Positions 9,391 through 18,978 of a stretch of 64,000 bases of DNA are shown here, piece by piece (positions within the stretch are counted from its first letter, which is position 1; each line of letters opens with the position of its first letter). Origin of the DNA: Neolewinella aurantiaca (GTDB lineage Bacteria > Bacteroidota > Bacteroidia > Chitinophagales > Saprospiraceae); the NCBI RefSeq assembly GCF_008014675.1, contig NZ_VOXD01000013.1, positions 85,339-149,338 on the forward strand, written 5' to 3'. The translations under genes were made by a program, and so were the position numbers. The notes beneath the pieces were generated by a model, which searched no databases, had not been told where the DNA came from, and was given only the letters and a program-made list of their open reading frames with translations.

Positions 9391-9538
9391 GTAGTGGGTA
9401 GTGCTACCGCAGATACATAAAGTTATATGCTCGCTTTGCTCTGGACGGCTTCGCCTATGTGAGCTTAGGGATTGCGGGAAAAGAGGGGGGGCTCCACGAG
9501 CAAAGCGAGCATCAACCCGCAGCAGCACTACCCACTAC
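9391..9538. repeat. Inverted-repeat element ending in TAGTGGGTAGTGCT heptads
   Basis: The outer arms are GTAGTGGGTAGTGCT (9391-9405) and its complement (9524-9538). An inner pair, ATGCTCGCTTTGCTC (9428-9442) and its complement (9498-9512), nests inside. The right arm continues into 7-bp units (CTACCCA, CTACTTT, CTATCTA) that contain the rbfA stop codon. Relatives occur near 43400-43457 and 56246-56437. Confidence 0.6.
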
Positions 9539-9545
9539 TTTCTAT

Positions 9546-9917
9546 CTACTCCTTAGGCAACTGCCCTTCTTCTTCGAGCCGGTCGAAGAGTGTTTCGACG
9601 CGGTTCATTTCGTCGAGCGTCTCGTCGATGAAAAAGGAGATAGCGGGAATGCGCCGAATGTGCTTACGGATGCGTTGGGCCAGCGCGTTTTTGAGGCGTT
9701 GGTGCTCTTCGTTCATCTTTATAATCACGTCCTGTTTGTTATCGGTATTCCAGATGGAAACATAGATTTTGCACAAACTGAGGTCGGGGGTAGGGTGCAC
9801 TTCGGTTACGGTTACCAGAGGTTCCGGACCATAAATGTAGGAGCCTTCCTGCTGAAGAACGAGGCTGAAGTTACGTTTGATCTGTTCGGCTACCTGCCGT
9901 TGTCTTTTGGATTCCAT
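9546..9917 (-). CDS. rbfA: Ribosome-binding factor A
   Basis: A 123-residue single-domain KH-like protein that assists late 30S maturation and 16S rRNA 5'-end processing. Typical features are the basic N-terminus (ESKRQRQVAEQIKRNFS), the VTVTEVHPTPDLSLCKIYVS strand and the RIRKHIRRIPAISFFIDETLDEMNRVETLF C-terminal part. It stands away from the nusA/infB cluster. The last coding bases and the TAG stop lie in a 7-bp tandem array. Confidence 0.92.
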   Translation of the reverse strand: MESKRQRQVAEQIKRNFSLVLQQEGSYIYGPEPLVTVTEVHPTPDLSLCKIYVSIWNTDNKQDVIIKMNEEHQRLKNALAQRIRKHIRRIPAISFFIDETLDEMNRVETLFDRLEEEGQLPKE

Positions 9918-10148
9918 AGCTAAGTAACGCTTGTTTTTCCGGCTCGGTTGCTTAAACGCATGCTTTTAGGGCAGGGAACAACGTTTTATCGACGAGTGGC
10001 GGTTTTCGTACCCTGCCTTTTTAAAAGCGATGGAGGCACCTGCAACCGTGCCTGTTTTTCCGGTTTGCTGCCTGTTGTTCCGTAAAATAACTGGGGCAGG
10101 CAGCGCAGAACAAGCTTGCCACAGTATGGTTATGCATAAAAAGATCCA

Positions 10149-10511
10149 ATGGCTAAGAACGTTTTAGGCAAACCACTGATTGGTTGTTGTACCGACCCGA
10201 TGACGGGTTATTTCCGTGACGGTGTGTGCAACACCGGACCTACCGATAGTGGGCGGCACGTGGTGTGCGCTATCATGACCGAAGAGTTTCTGGACTTCAC
10301 CCGGAGCCGGGGCAATGACCTTTCGACCCCAAGACCAGAATACCAGTTTCCTGGTCTGAAACCCGGCGATGGCTGGTGCCTGTGCGCCCTGCGCTGGAAA
10401 GAAGCTTACGATGCCGGAGTGATCGTTCCCGTCAAATTAGAAGCGACGCACGAAAAAGCGCTGGAGTACATCGACTTTTCGATCCTGCTGGACGCCAAAA
10501 TCGTGTCGTGA
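10149..10511 (+). CDS. DUF2237 family protein
   Basis: A 120-residue protein with the family hallmarks: NVLGKPLIGCCTDPMTGYFRDGVC at the start, then HVVCAIMTEEFLDF, then PGLKPGDGWCLCALRWKEAY. Several conserved cysteines are visible (CC, C27, C42 and CLC). Members are usually 115-130 residues and small bacterial cytoplasmic proteins. No biochemical function is known to me. It is convergent with the TauE gene. Confidence 0.88.
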   Translation: MAKNVLGKPLIGCCTDPMTGYFRDGVCNTGPTDSGRHVVCAIMTEEFLDFTRSRGNDLSTPRPEYQFPGLKPGDGWCLCALRWKEAYDAGVIVPVKLEATHEKALEYIDFSILLDAKIVS

Positions 10512-10544
10512 TGACTATTGCGGGGAGCTACCGTTCTTGTGTAG

Positions 10545-11306
10545 TTAAGGCCAGAAAGCCTTGGCGATAGCCGCAAAGACGACCACGATGAGCAGGCGGT
10601 AGGCGTACAATCCTGCCTTAGGGTGTACGGCGGCAAAACGGGCCGTCAGGTAACCACCCAGCATCTGGCCAACGGCCATAAGTAAACCGATGCGCCAATC
10701 GATGAGGTCGCGCCAGGCAAAGATTGCTACCGCAAGGAGCGTGTAGGCAATGATTACAAGTACCTTTACGACGTTGGCCTGGATGATGTCGTAATGTGCT
10801 GCAAGCACCATAACGGCAACGAAGAAGACCCCCATTCCCATCTGGATGAAACCACCATAGATGCCAAGGACAAAGAAGATCGGCACCGTGAGCCATACCG
10901 ACAGTGGTTGCTGATCCTCGGGGACAACGAGCCACCTTTTAGGATTGACCAGGATGACGACGAGCATGAGCACGAGCAGGTAGCGGAAAATTTCTTTATA
11001 AGCTGCGTTGGAAATAATGAGGCTCAAATAAATCCCGAGCATGGCCCCAATGGTCGTAATGATGGTAATCTGCCACATTTGGCGGTTCATTGCTGCAGTT
11101 TGTTTAAACCTGCCGGCTTTATTGAACGCATACCCTGCCCCCACACTGTTGGCGAGAATACCGACGCGGTTGGTGCCGTTGGCGACGTCGGCCGGGAGGC
11201 CGATCAGTTCCATGAGAATCGTTAGCGTAATGGCGGAGCCATTGCCGGAGAGCGTATTGATGCCGCCGGCGAGGAGAGCGCCGAGGAAGGCGATTAAATA
11301 GGTCAT
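10545..11306 (-). CDS. TauE/SafE-family membrane transporter
   Basis: A 253-residue protein with seven to eight hydrophobic segments. It shows the family pattern MTYLIAFLGALLAGGINTLSGNGSAI at the N-terminus and a repeated half with GIYGGFIQMGMGVFFVAVMVL. TauE/SafE proteins export sulfite, sulfoacetate or related anions; the substrate here is not inferable. The ATG at 11306 is preferred over an in-frame GTG 27 bp upstream, since it places the first membrane helix at the N-terminus. Confidence 0.88.
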   Translation of the reverse strand: MTYLIAFLGALLAGGINTLSGNGSAITLTILMELIGLPADVANGTNRVGILANSVGAGYAFNKAGRFKQTAAMNRQMWQITIITTIGAMLGIYLSLIISNAAYKEIFRYLLVLMLVVILVNPKRWLVVPEDQQPLSVWLTVPIFFVLGIYGGFIQMGMGVFFVAVMVLAAHYDIIQANVVKVLVIIAYTLLAVAIFAWRDLIDWRIGLLMAVGQMLGGYLTARFAAVHPKAGLYAYRLLIVVVFAAIAKAFWP

Positions 11307-11416
11307 AGATTGAGTTGATGGGGCTGGATTCACTGCCGCAGGTACCCTTAGCGGCGTTAAGCTTGCTCACCCAAAAGAGAGTGGTCAGTGCGGCATCAGA
11401 CCCTCCGGCTTCAAAC

Positions 11417-12151
11417 TTACCGGGTAAGTACGATAAAATCAAGCAACACCTTATCCAGGAATTTTTCCGGGGTGTACTTTACTTCTTTTTTGTCCAGCTC
11501 CAGTTCATCCGCAATGCGGATGGCAAGTTTGCGGACGGCCTGTTTGTGAGCGGGGTTGCCGTATTGCCGGCTTCGTTGTAGGGTGCGCTTGACGACCATC
11601 ATGTCGTGGTTCGTGAAGCGCTGTACGCCGGGAAACTCGGGCTCATGGTCTTCCCTGCGGGTAATTCCCATTATCTCTTCGAGAGTAAAGGTATTGGAAA
11701 TAGCGGTTTGGATCACCACCGTGCCGGCCACCATGTCTCCGAGGCGCTGGTTGTGCCGACCACTACTGATGAGTAACATGGCGGGAATGCCCGAAGAGAG
11801 GATTACATCGGGAAGAAGGAAGATAGAGCGGGTAAGAAAGTCTGCCGGTGTGGGGTCCCGCCCATCGAGCCGGATGACCCGCAGGCCGACAACTTTTTTG
11901 CCAAGCGTTTGGCCCCGGTTGAACAGCTCCAGCAGGAAGTAATAACCAAGAAAGCTGAAAACACTTCCGAAAGCGATGATAGCGAAATCATCCAGGCTGT
12001 CCATAAAGTTTATGAGCAGCATAGACAGAATCCAGTAAGCAATCGTGAAGACGATTGCGTCGATAAAAAACGCCCCCATCCGCGATCCGGCCTTGGCCAG
12101 TTCGTAGTCGATACGTACATTTTGGGTTGTTTGAATCGTTACTGATTCCAT
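11417..12151 (-). CDS. RDD-family membrane protein
   Basis: A 244-residue protein with an RDD domain in residues about 15-150. The region KAGSRMGAFFIDAIVF corresponds to the RxxAxxxD start. RGQTLGKKVVGLRVIRLDG and GRHNQRLGDMVAGTVVI are typical of the later segments. Three or four membrane helices lie in this part. The C-terminal 90 residues are soluble and charged. RDD proteins are often linked to ion or solute transport, but the role is unproven. It is divergent from the histidine kinase gene. Confidence 0.88.
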   Translation of the reverse strand: MESVTIQTTQNVRIDYELAKAGSRMGAFFIDAIVFTIAYWILSMLLINFMDSLDDFAIIAFGSVFSFLGYYFLLELFNRGQTLGKKVVGLRVIRLDGRDPTPADFLTRSIFLLPDVILSSGIPAMLLISSGRHNQRLGDMVAGTVVIQTAISNTFTLEEIMGITRREDHEPEFPGVQRFTNHDMMVVKRTLQRSRQYGNPAHKQAVRKLAIRIADELELDKKEVKYTPEKFLDKVLLDFIVLTR

Positions 12152-12304
12152 AGCGCCAAGGTACGGACCTCGTTACCATACCTTTAAATAACTGCGCAGA
12201 AATATGAACTTTTGTATCAGGTAGCGTAGTATTACGGTTGCCGGTTCGTAGCAAAGGACAGTTCTGTGCTTCCCAACGGTCAACCGGCCCCTAATAACTC
12301 CCCA

Positions 12305-13723
12305 ATGAGTAAAAGAACCATCTACCTGATTGTAGGTCTTATTATTTCGGCGATCGTCGGTGTCATCTGGTTACAACTGGAGATGATCCAGACCGCTATG
12401 GAAGTAAACGCACAGCGCTACGACGAGGCCGTGCAGGATGCCCTGAAGTTTGCTGCAAACGAACAGGAAGTGTATGAGACGGCCCTGGTAAACAATCAGA
12501 TAAATGGTTACACTGAGCGCCTTGGCCGGCTATCCGGTAAGTTGCCAACCACTGGTATTCTGGATCGCAAGCTTGGGTCTGGCCTTTCTTCCGGTTGGGA
12601 GTCCAACGCTCCTCAGTTGGCCGTCAATAATCGCATCAAAAATCAGGACCTGGAAGAGCGTGTCAACCGTGATATGTTGCACAAAGACCTTACTACGCAA
12701 TTCATCAACGCCAACCTTGACAGGAACCTCGCTTACGGTGTCTTTGATGTTCGAAAGCAAGAGTTTATTATTCGAAACGGCCGGCCGTTGTCTAAAATCG
12801 GTGCCGATACCGCCCGCCATTCGGATCTGATGAACAGTTCTTACCGGGTTTCGCTGTTTGACGATAAAGATGGCCAGCCCCGGGGATACATCATCGCCTA
12901 CAGCCCGGAGAAAGACGATGTCATCTTCGATTCAATCTGGTACAACCTGGCCCTGAGCTTCCTGTTCGTCAGTATAATACTTGGTTGTTTTATTTATACG
13001 ATCTATGTCATCCTGTTCCAAAAGAAGCTCTCCGAGATGAAGACGGACTTCATCAACAACATGACCCACGAGTTCAAAACGCCGATAGCAACCATCAGCC
13101 TGGCTACGGACAGCATCGTGAGCCCTAAGGTCTCGTCTGACCCCGACAAGGTTCAGCGCTTTGCCCGTATCATTAAGCAGGAGAACAAACGCATGAACGA
13201 CCAGGTGGAAAAAGTCCTCCAGATGGCTAAACTGGACAAGAACAAACTCAAGCTCAACATCAGCGAAGTCGACCTTAACGATGTGGTTACCGACGCCGCC
13301 GTTTACATTGGTCTTCAGGTAGAACCCCGGGGCGGGACGGTGGAAACAGACCTGCAGGCAGAGCCTGCAATCGTGCAGGGAGACCTGACTCATATATCGA
13401 GCCTGATCAACAATTTACTGGACAACGCGAACAAATATTCACCAGAATCGCCAAAAATCCTTGTATCCACACGCAATGTATCGAAGGGTGTAGAGGTTAC
13501 TGTTAAGGACCATGGCCTCGGAATGACCCGCGAGGCGCGAAAAAACATCTTTGATCGTTTTTACCGGGTCCATACGGGCGATCGACACGACGTGAAAGGG
13601 TTTGGCCTCGGCCTCTCTTACGTTAAAACAATTACCGAGGTGCACAATGGCACCATCAACGTAAAAAGTGAAATAGGAAAAGGAAGCAGCTTTATTGTCA
13701 CCTTTCCTTACCTGCAGGATTAA
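12305..13723 (+). CDS. Sensor histidine kinase
   Basis: A 472-residue inner-membrane kinase. One membrane helix lies at residues about 5-25, a periplasmic sensor region at about 26-215, and a second helix near 218-242 (LALSFLFVSIILGCFIYTIYVILF). The HisKA motif MTHEFKTPIATISL places the phosphorylated His near residue 254. The HATPase domain has NNLLDNANKYS, DHGLGM and GFGLGLSYV boxes. The ATG before SKRTIYLIVG is chosen over a CTG 39 bp upstream because it opens directly into the first helix. The response regulator follows after 33 bp, so they form one unit. The stimulus is unknown. Confidence 0.93.
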   Translation: MSKRTIYLIVGLIISAIVGVIWLQLEMIQTAMEVNAQRYDEAVQDALKFAANEQEVYETALVNNQINGYTERLGRLSGKLPTTGILDRKLGSGLSSGWESNAPQLAVNNRIKNQDLEERVNRDMLHKDLTTQFINANLDRNLAYGVFDVRKQEFIIRNGRPLSKIGADTARHSDLMNSSYRVSLFDDKDGQPRGYIIAYSPEKDDVIFDSIWYNLALSFLFVSIILGCFIYTIYVILFQKKLSEMKTDFINNMTHEFKTPIATISLATDSIVSPKVSSDPDKVQRFARIIKQENKRMNDQVEKVLQMAKLDKNKLKLNISEVDLNDVVTDAAVYIGLQVEPRGGTVETDLQAEPAIVQGDLTHISSLINNLLDNANKYSPESPKILVSTRNVSKGVEVTVKDHGLGMTREARKNIFDRFYRVHTGDRHDVKGFGLGLSYVKTITEVHNGTINVKSEIGKGSSFIVTFPYLQD

Positions 13724-13756
13724 CAAATCATAACCCATTTTAAAACTGAACCTGAC

Positions 13757-14500
13757 ATGAGTGATGCTACCCAAGCCATAGCCCCCAAAATCTTATTAGT
13801 GGAAGACGACCGGAATTTCGGCGACGTCCTCCGCTCTTTCCTTGAAGTACACGATTACGACGTAACGCTTGCGACCGATGGTCTGGCGGGGTTCGAGGCT
13901 TATCGTAAAGGGAAGTGGGACGTTTGCATTTTTGATGTGATGATGCCGCGCCTCAGTGGATTTGAGTTGGCTAAAAAAGTGCGCGAAAGCGACAAAGACA
14001 CGCCCATCATCTTTTTGACCGCCAAAGCGATGAAAGAAGATATTCTGAATGGTTTTGAGATCGGAGCTGACGATTACATTACCAAGCCTTTCAACAGCGA
14101 AGAGCTGCTGGCGCGTATGAACGTCATCCTTCGCCGGAGCGCCGCGCCTCCGGATCCAAAGGAGGAGCAGACTGAATTCGAGTTCGGTCAGTTCCATTTC
14201 AACTTTCCGCTGCGCATCCTTACCCACACGGATGCGGAGGGCGAAAAGAACAAAGAAAAACTCAGCCCCAAAGAAGCGCAGTTGCTGCGCCTCTTCGCCA
14301 TCAACAAGAACGATATTCTGAGCCGTAATGAGGCCCTGACGAAAATATGGGGCGAAGACAACTATTTCACCGCTCGCTCAATGGATGTGTTCGTTACCAA
14401 GCTGCGCAAGTACGTTAAGCCCGACGAAAACATCGAGATCGTAAACATTCATGGCAACGGTTTTCAGCTCCTTATTCGTGGCGAAGGGAGCGAAGCATAG
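13757..14500 (+). CDS. OmpR-family response regulator
   Basis: A 247-residue regulator. The receiver domain (about 11-125) has the acidic pair EDD, the phospho-acceptor Asp near residue 58 in CIFDVMMPR, the conserved Thr in IIFLTAKA and Lys in YITKPFN. The C-terminal half is a winged-helix DNA-binding domain (SPKEAQLLRLFA, RNEALTKIWGEDNYFTARSMDVFVTKLRKYV). It is the partner of the kinase just upstream. Target genes cannot be read; the cell-wall genes downstream follow a terminator. Confidence 0.95.
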   Translation: MSDATQAIAPKILLVEDDRNFGDVLRSFLEVHDYDVTLATDGLAGFEAYRKGKWDVCIFDVMMPRLSGFELAKKVRESDKDTPIIFLTAKAMKEDILNGFEIGADDYITKPFNSEELLARMNVILRRSAAPPDPKEEQTEFEFGQFHFNFPLRILTHTDAEGEKNKEKLSPKEAQLLRLFAINKNDILSRNEALTKIWGEDNYFTARSMDVFVTKLRKYVKPDENIEIVNIHGNGFQLLIRGEGSEA

Positions 14501-14636
14501 TCAAATTACTGTACTTACACGAGAAATATGCCTCCCAAGGCTGGCCTATCGTGAAGAAATTTCTACATTTGGTCCTGCCTAACAGTATGGTGTCCGCCAC
14601 GACACCACGATTTTAGTTTTTGGGATTATGATTTAT

Positions 14637-14679
14637 GGGCCGTCCTGGTGATTCCGGGGCGGCTCCTTTTGTTTTTTTA
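14637..14679 (+). terminator. Terminator after the two-component operon
   Basis: GCCGTCC pairs with GGGGCGGC (one G-T pair) around an 11-base loop, followed by TTTTGTTTTTTT. It separates the response regulator from dacB. Confidence 0.8.
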
Positions 14680-14718
14680 AACGCAGGTTGCACCCTGCCA
14701 AAGTAACTTTCCCAACCG

Positions 14719-16098
14719 ATGAAAAAGACACACCAGTTTCAGCTAGCCTTTCGCTTTTTCTACCTGTTTTCTGCTTTCTTTATTGCGGGGACGCAGGTGC
14801 AGGGACAGTTGGATTTAAACGGCAGGGACAACCGCCAACTTCAGGAACTGACGGAATTCAACGAAGTCTTCGAAGGAGGGCAAACGGGCTTTGTCCTCTA
14901 CGATCTCGATTACCAAACGAACCTGTACGGCCTCAACGCTGACCGACGCTTCGTGCCCGCAAGTAATGTGAAACTGCTTACGTTTTACCTCGCGAATAAG
15001 ATTCTCGGACATCGCGCTCCGGGGCTCTTTTACCAGGAGTACGATGATCATTACGAAGTGTGGGGCTCCGGGTATCCGCTGCTTTTGCATCCCGCATTTA
15101 CGGGCTTCGATGAAGCCGGTACCTGGTTGGCCAATAGAGAAAAACCGATGGTTTTTAATTTTCCGATCGGGCCGGGACAAAGCGTATCGCGCTACGGCCC
15201 CGGCTGGAGTTGGGACGACTATAACGACAGCTACGTCTACGAACGATCCTCGTTGCCACTATTCGGTAACCGGCTTTACCTCAACCTCTCGCCGGTGGAC
15301 GCCGAAGGCAGGCAGGTACTACTGGGGGCTCCGGTTTCCATTGCGGGAGAACTGCGCGAACTGCCCGGGCAGGCCGCCAGGATCCGTCGTTCTGAATTCG
15401 GGAATGATTTTACCGTAAGTCCCGATTTTATCGATCGGGGCAGCTTCCCGCTGGAGCGGCCCCTGCACCTGTCTGACCAGCTGGTGGGCAATGAACTTTC
15501 AGCGACCTTCCCCCAGCAACAAATTTCGGTCAACCAGGCTCCCTACCCGCCTGCCGAAGCGATGACGGCCCTTGAGGTGTCAATGCCGGATACCGTTTTC
15601 AGGAAGTTGCTTCAGAACAGCGACAACTTTCTGGCCGAACAACTCGTAATTCAGGCCGCCGCCCGGCGTTATCGCCGGCCCGACGCAAACGCTGTCCTCA
15701 AGTACGCAAAAGACACTTTACTGCCCGCGATCGGGGTCGAAGACATCCGCTGGGTAGACGGCTCGGGCCTGAGCCGGTACAACCTGCTGAGCCCCCGCCA
15801 AATGGTGAGGGTGGTGATGGCCCTCGATCAGGAAATTGGCCGCGACCGCTTATTGGCTCTTTTACCGCAGGGAGGCACCTCCGGAACATTGGAGTCGCGG
15901 TTCGCCGACAAGCCGAAACCCTACGTTTGGGCAAAAACTGGGTCGCTTAGCGGGGTTCTATGCCTTAGCGGCCTGTTGCAGACCAAGCGGGGAAAATGGC
16001 TTGCTTTCAGTTTTATGCACAACAACTTTACCGGTCAGAGTTCTGCTTATTATAAAGAAATGGAAAAGACGTTGGGGTGGTGTTACGAAAACCTTTAA
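14719..16098 (+). CDS. dacB: D-alanyl-D-alanine carboxypeptidase/endopeptidase, PBP4 (S13) family
   Basis: A 459-residue exported serine peptidase that trims or cleaves peptide cross-bridges in peptidoglycan. A signal peptide occupies residues 1-about 32. The S13 motifs are SNVK near residue 82 (SxxK with the acyl-enzyme Ser), SGLSRYN in the middle and KTGSLSG near residue 405. The family's extra domain sits between the first two motifs. The end of the signal peptide (AGTQVQG) is encoded by a copy of the 19-bp repeat. A class A PBP gene follows in the same direction after 184 bp. Confidence 0.9.
   Translation: MKKTHQFQLAFRFFYLFSAFFIAGTQVQGQLDLNGRDNRQLQELTEFNEVFEGGQTGFVLYDLDYQTNLYGLNADRRFVPASNVKLLTFYLANKILGHRAPGLFYQEYDDHYEVWGSGYPLLLHPAFTGFDEAGTWLANREKPMVFNFPIGPGQSVSRYGPGWSWDDYNDSYVYERSSLPLFGNRLYLNLSPVDAEGRQVLLGAPVSIAGELRELPGQAARIRRSEFGNDFTVSPDFIDRGSFPLERPLHLSDQLVGNELSATFPQQQISVNQAPYPPAEAMTALEVSMPDTVFRKLLQNSDNFLAEQLVIQAAARRYRRPDANAVLKYAKDTLLPAIGVEDIRWVDGSGLSRYNLLSPRQMVRVVMALDQEIGRDRLLALLPQGGTSGTLESRFADKPKPYVWAKTGSLSGVLCLSGLLQTKRGKWLAFSFMHNNFTGQSSAYYKEMEKTLGWCYENL
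14785..14801 (-). repeat. Dispersed 19-bp repeat, copy 4 (inside dacB)
   Basis: The minus strand reads TGCACCTGCGTCCCCGC. On the coding strand it encodes AGTQVQ at the end of the DacB signal peptide. Confidence 0.65.
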
Positions 16099-16210
16099 CC
16101 GGAAGATGCTCACTCCGTCAACGAGCGTAGTGAGTACTCTCCGGGTGCAATAATCTGCGCGCAGCCGGAGGCTGCGTTGCTTTGGGCGGCCCCTGCCTTC
16201 AACTTCCCTC

Positions 16211-16230
16211 TGTACCTGCGGCCGCGCCCG
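16211..16230 (+). repeat. Dispersed 19-bp repeat, copy 5
   Basis: Reads TGTACCTGCGGCCGCGCCCG. It lies in the dacB / PBP1A gap, about 55 bp before the PBP start. Confidence 0.75.
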
Positions 16231-16282
16231 GAAACACAAAACCGGAAATAAAGCGTTCAATAATGGAAAGTATGTAAACCGA

Positions 16283-18793
16283 ATGGATAAACACTTCTTT
16301 TATAACCTGCAGTCCCGTGCCAGGCAGTTGGGGCTGAATGTCTGGGCGTGGGTTCGCCGTCAGCCACCACTGAAGCTTGCATTTGCTGTCATTGCCCTGC
16401 TGGTACTGGTAACAACGGTGCTTTTTCTTACCCTTTTCATCAGAACACTGGGAGGCAACTATGGCCATATGCCCGAGCACGCAGAGTTGGCCCTGATCGA
16501 AAACTCGGAAGCCAGCTCGGTTATCAGCGAAGATGGTAAGTTGCTGGGTAAATACTTCAGGGAAAACCGGGTGAGTGTTGAACTGGATGAAATCTCGCCC
16601 TACGTGATCCAGGCCCTGATCGCGACCGAAGACAGTCGGTTTTTCGAGCACCAGGGCATCGACCTTAGGGCTTTAGCCCGGGTGGCCTGGCGTTCTATCA
16701 TCCTTGGTGACCGGAGTGGCGGTGGAGGTTCCACCATTAGCCAGCAGTTGGCCAAGCAACTGTATCCCCGCCACAACAGCGGTAAATTCGGGATGATCAA
16801 GATCAAGATGCGGGAGATGATTATCGCCAGCCGTTTGGAAGAAGTGTACGACAAGCAGGAACTGCTTGCACTGTACCTGAACACTGTTCCCTTCGGCGAA
16901 AACGCTTACGGCATCGAAGTTGCTGCGGGGCGTTTCTTTAGCAAATCCGCCGCAGATTTGAAGGCAGAAGAAGCGGCTGTACTCGTCGGCCTGCTCAAGG
17001 CAAATACCAGCTATAACCCGCGTGCCCACCCTGAGCGGAGCCGCGAACGCCGGGACCTTGTACTGGCCCTGATGGCCCAGAACGGATCGCTCGAGAAAAC
17101 GGTGACCGACAGTCTGGCTGCTCTGCCACTCGTGATCGACTACCAACGCCAGAACGACCGCGTAGGCAGCGCGACTTACTTCCGCCACATGCTCCGCGCC
17201 GAAGCAGAGAAAGCCCTGGCGGGCAAGAAACGGCCGGACAGCCGGCCGTGGGACATCGACCGCGACGGGCTCCTGATCCACGTTAGCGTCAACTCCGTTA
17301 TGCAACGGCTGGCCGAGGAAGCCGTGCTGGAGCAGCTGCCCCGCATCCAGCAGAACCTGGCCATCGACTGGAAATCCGCCAAGCGTGCGCCCTGGGAAGA
17401 TGCCTTTATGAAAACCGTGAAGCGCAGTCCCCGCTATAAAAACCTGGAAGCGGCCGGAAAGAATGAGGACGAGATCATGGAAGTCCTGCGCCAGCCCCGA
17501 CCGATGACGATCTACGACTGGAAAACTGCCGATGCCGTTGATACGATGATGCGGCCAATAGACAGTTTACGCCACTACTTCACCTTGCTGAACGCAGGTT
17601 TGCTGGCCACCGAGCCAGAAAACGGGGTGGTTCGTGCGTGGGTAGGCGGCGTGGATTACCGCTTTGTACAGTACGACCACGTGACGGCCCGCCGGCAGGT
17701 GGGATCCACCATAAAGCCCGTCATTTACGCCACTGCTTTGCAGCGTGGGATGCTGCCTTGCGAATACACCCCGGCGCAGCAGTTCACGATCGAGGACTTC
17801 CAGAACTACAATCCGCGTAACCCCGGCGGCAATTACGAAGGAGCGTACTCAATGCGGGGTGGCCTGGCCAAGTCGGTGAATACCGTTGCCGTAAACCTCG
17901 CCGTCCGCAGCGGGCTCCAGAACGTCGTCGATGAAATCCACGAGTTGGGCATCACCGGTAAGGTGGAGGCTATCCCCAGCGTCGCCCTCGGCACGGTAGA
18001 GGCTACGCTGCCGGAGATGAATACCGTCTTCAGTGCCTTCGCTAACGGCGGCCGGAGGCCGACGGGTGGCATTCATTTCCTCGATAAGATTACGACGGCA
18101 GACGGAGAGACGATCGTCAGCTTTGTCCGGCCGAAGAAAACCATGCGCGTGATGAGCGATACCGTCGCCAACATCACGACCTTCCTGATGACCGGTGTGG
18201 TCAACAACGGTACGGGTGCCCGGCTGCGCAGCACCTACGGCGTCAGCGGCGCCCTGGCCGGAAAAACAGGAACTACGCAGGACCAGTCAGACGGCTGGTT
18301 TGTGGGGTACAACCCGAAGCTTGTGGTAAGCACATGGGTGGGGGCGGAGTACCCCGCTGTTCACTTCCGCACGCTGCGGCGCGGCTCGGCGACTGCTACG
18401 GCCCTGCCCGTGTGGGGAACGTTCATGCGCAAGGTGCAACGGACCCGTGGACTCGGCCGCTACCACGGCGGTAGTTTCCCCCGCCTCGATGAAATGACCG
18501 TCGCTCTGCTGGAATGCCCCGACTACCTCGAAGAATTGCCCGTCTACGCCGAATACGGTGCTCCTGATCCGGAGGACATCATGTCTGTGAACGAAATCAG
18601 GGCCCGGTTGGCTGAGTTCCCCGCCCAGGACGTAGAGCAAATGATGGCCCGCAAGCGCCGCCGCAACAACGAAAGCACGCTTGCTTACACCCGGCGAATC
18701 ATCGGATTGCTGGAAAGAGATAACCGGAGAGATGAACGGAAGGCTAAGCGGAAAGAGTTTTGGGCGAAGACCTTGTTTGGGAAGAAGGATTAG
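16283..18793 (+). CDS. Class A penicillin-binding protein (transglycosylase/transpeptidase)
   Basis: An 836-residue bifunctional peptidoglycan synthase of the PBP1A type. A single membrane anchor lies near residues 33-56. The glycosyltransferase 51 domain carries EDSRFFEHQGID (catalytic Glu near 115) and GGSTISQQLAKQLY. The transpeptidase domain carries STIK near residue 474 (SxxK), KSVN near 530 and KTGTT near 660. The C-terminus is strongly basic. The length is usual for Bacteroidota. The gene converges on the tRNA cluster. Confidence 0.94.
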   Translation: MDKHFFYNLQSRARQLGLNVWAWVRRQPPLKLAFAVIALLVLVTTVLFLTLFIRTLGGNYGHMPEHAELALIENSEASSVISEDGKLLGKYFRENRVSVELDEISPYVIQALIATEDSRFFEHQGIDLRALARVAWRSIILGDRSGGGGSTISQQLAKQLYPRHNSGKFGMIKIKMREMIIASRLEEVYDKQELLALYLNTVPFGENAYGIEVAAGRFFSKSAADLKAEEAAVLVGLLKANTSYNPRAHPERSRERRDLVLALMAQNGSLEKTVTDSLAALPLVIDYQRQNDRVGSATYFRHMLRAEAEKALAGKKRPDSRPWDIDRDGLLIHVSVNSVMQRLAEEAVLEQLPRIQQNLAIDWKSAKRAPWEDAFMKTVKRSPRYKNLEAAGKNEDEIMEVLRQPRPMTIYDWKTADAVDTMMRPIDSLRHYFTLLNAGLLATEPENGVVRAWVGGVDYRFVQYDHVTARRQVGSTIKPVIYATALQRGMLPCEYTPAQQFTIEDFQNYNPRNPGGNYEGAYSMRGGLAKSVNTVAVNLAVRSGLQNVVDEIHELGITGKVEAIPSVALGTVEATLPEMNTVFSAFANGGRRPTGGIHFLDKITTADGETIVSFVRPKKTMRVMSDTVANITTFLMTGVVNNGTGARLRSTYGVSGALAGKTGTTQDQSDGWFVGYNPKLVVSTWVGAEYPAVHFRTLRRGSATATALPVWGTFMRKVQRTRGLGRYHGGSFPRLDEMTVALLECPDYLEELPVYAEYGAPDPEDIMSVNEIRARLAEFPAQDVEQMMARKRRRNNESTLAYTRRIIGLLERDNRRDERKAKRKEFWAKTLFGKKD

Positions 18794-18867
18794 AGACGGC
18801 AGCCGGAATCGAACCGGCATCTCAGGGGTTGCAATCCTGCCCCATTGCCAACATCGGGCATACCGTT
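18794..18867 (-). tRNA. tRNA-Cys (GCA)
   Basis: The anticodon loop is TTGCAAC with anticodon GCA, and the discriminator base is U, as expected for Cys. The T-arm is GCCGG/CCGGC with loop TTCGATT. The acceptor AACGGTA pairs with TGCCGTC except for an A-C mismatch at position 1-72; the anticodon stem has one A-C mismatch next to the loop. CCA is not encoded. Confidence 0.8.
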
Positions 18868-18880
18868 TTGACAGCGTGTG

Positions 18881-18965
18881 CGGTAGGTGAGGGACTCGAA
18901 CCCCCGAATGGTTTCCCACGTCTCTCCTTAGCAAGGAGGCCCGTTACCAGCTCCGGCAACCTACC
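18881..18965 (-). tRNA. tRNA-Ser (GCT)
   Basis: Acceptor GGTAGGT/ACCTACC is perfect, discriminator G, anticodon loop CTTGCTAAG with GCT. A long variable arm marks class II, and the T-arm has the normal loop TTCGAGT. It is 85 nt, without the T-loop insertion seen in the other Ser gene of this cluster. Confidence 0.92.
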
Positions 18966-18978
18966 GTGTTAAAACTTG

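Noticed and set aside
10036..10053. GCACCTGCAACCGTGCC as another copy of the 19-bp repeat
   Set aside because: Only the first half matches; too weak to count.
18760..18972. Short plus-strand frame over the tRNA-Cys and tRNA-Ser genes
   Set aside because: The bases are fully explained by two tRNAs on the other strand.
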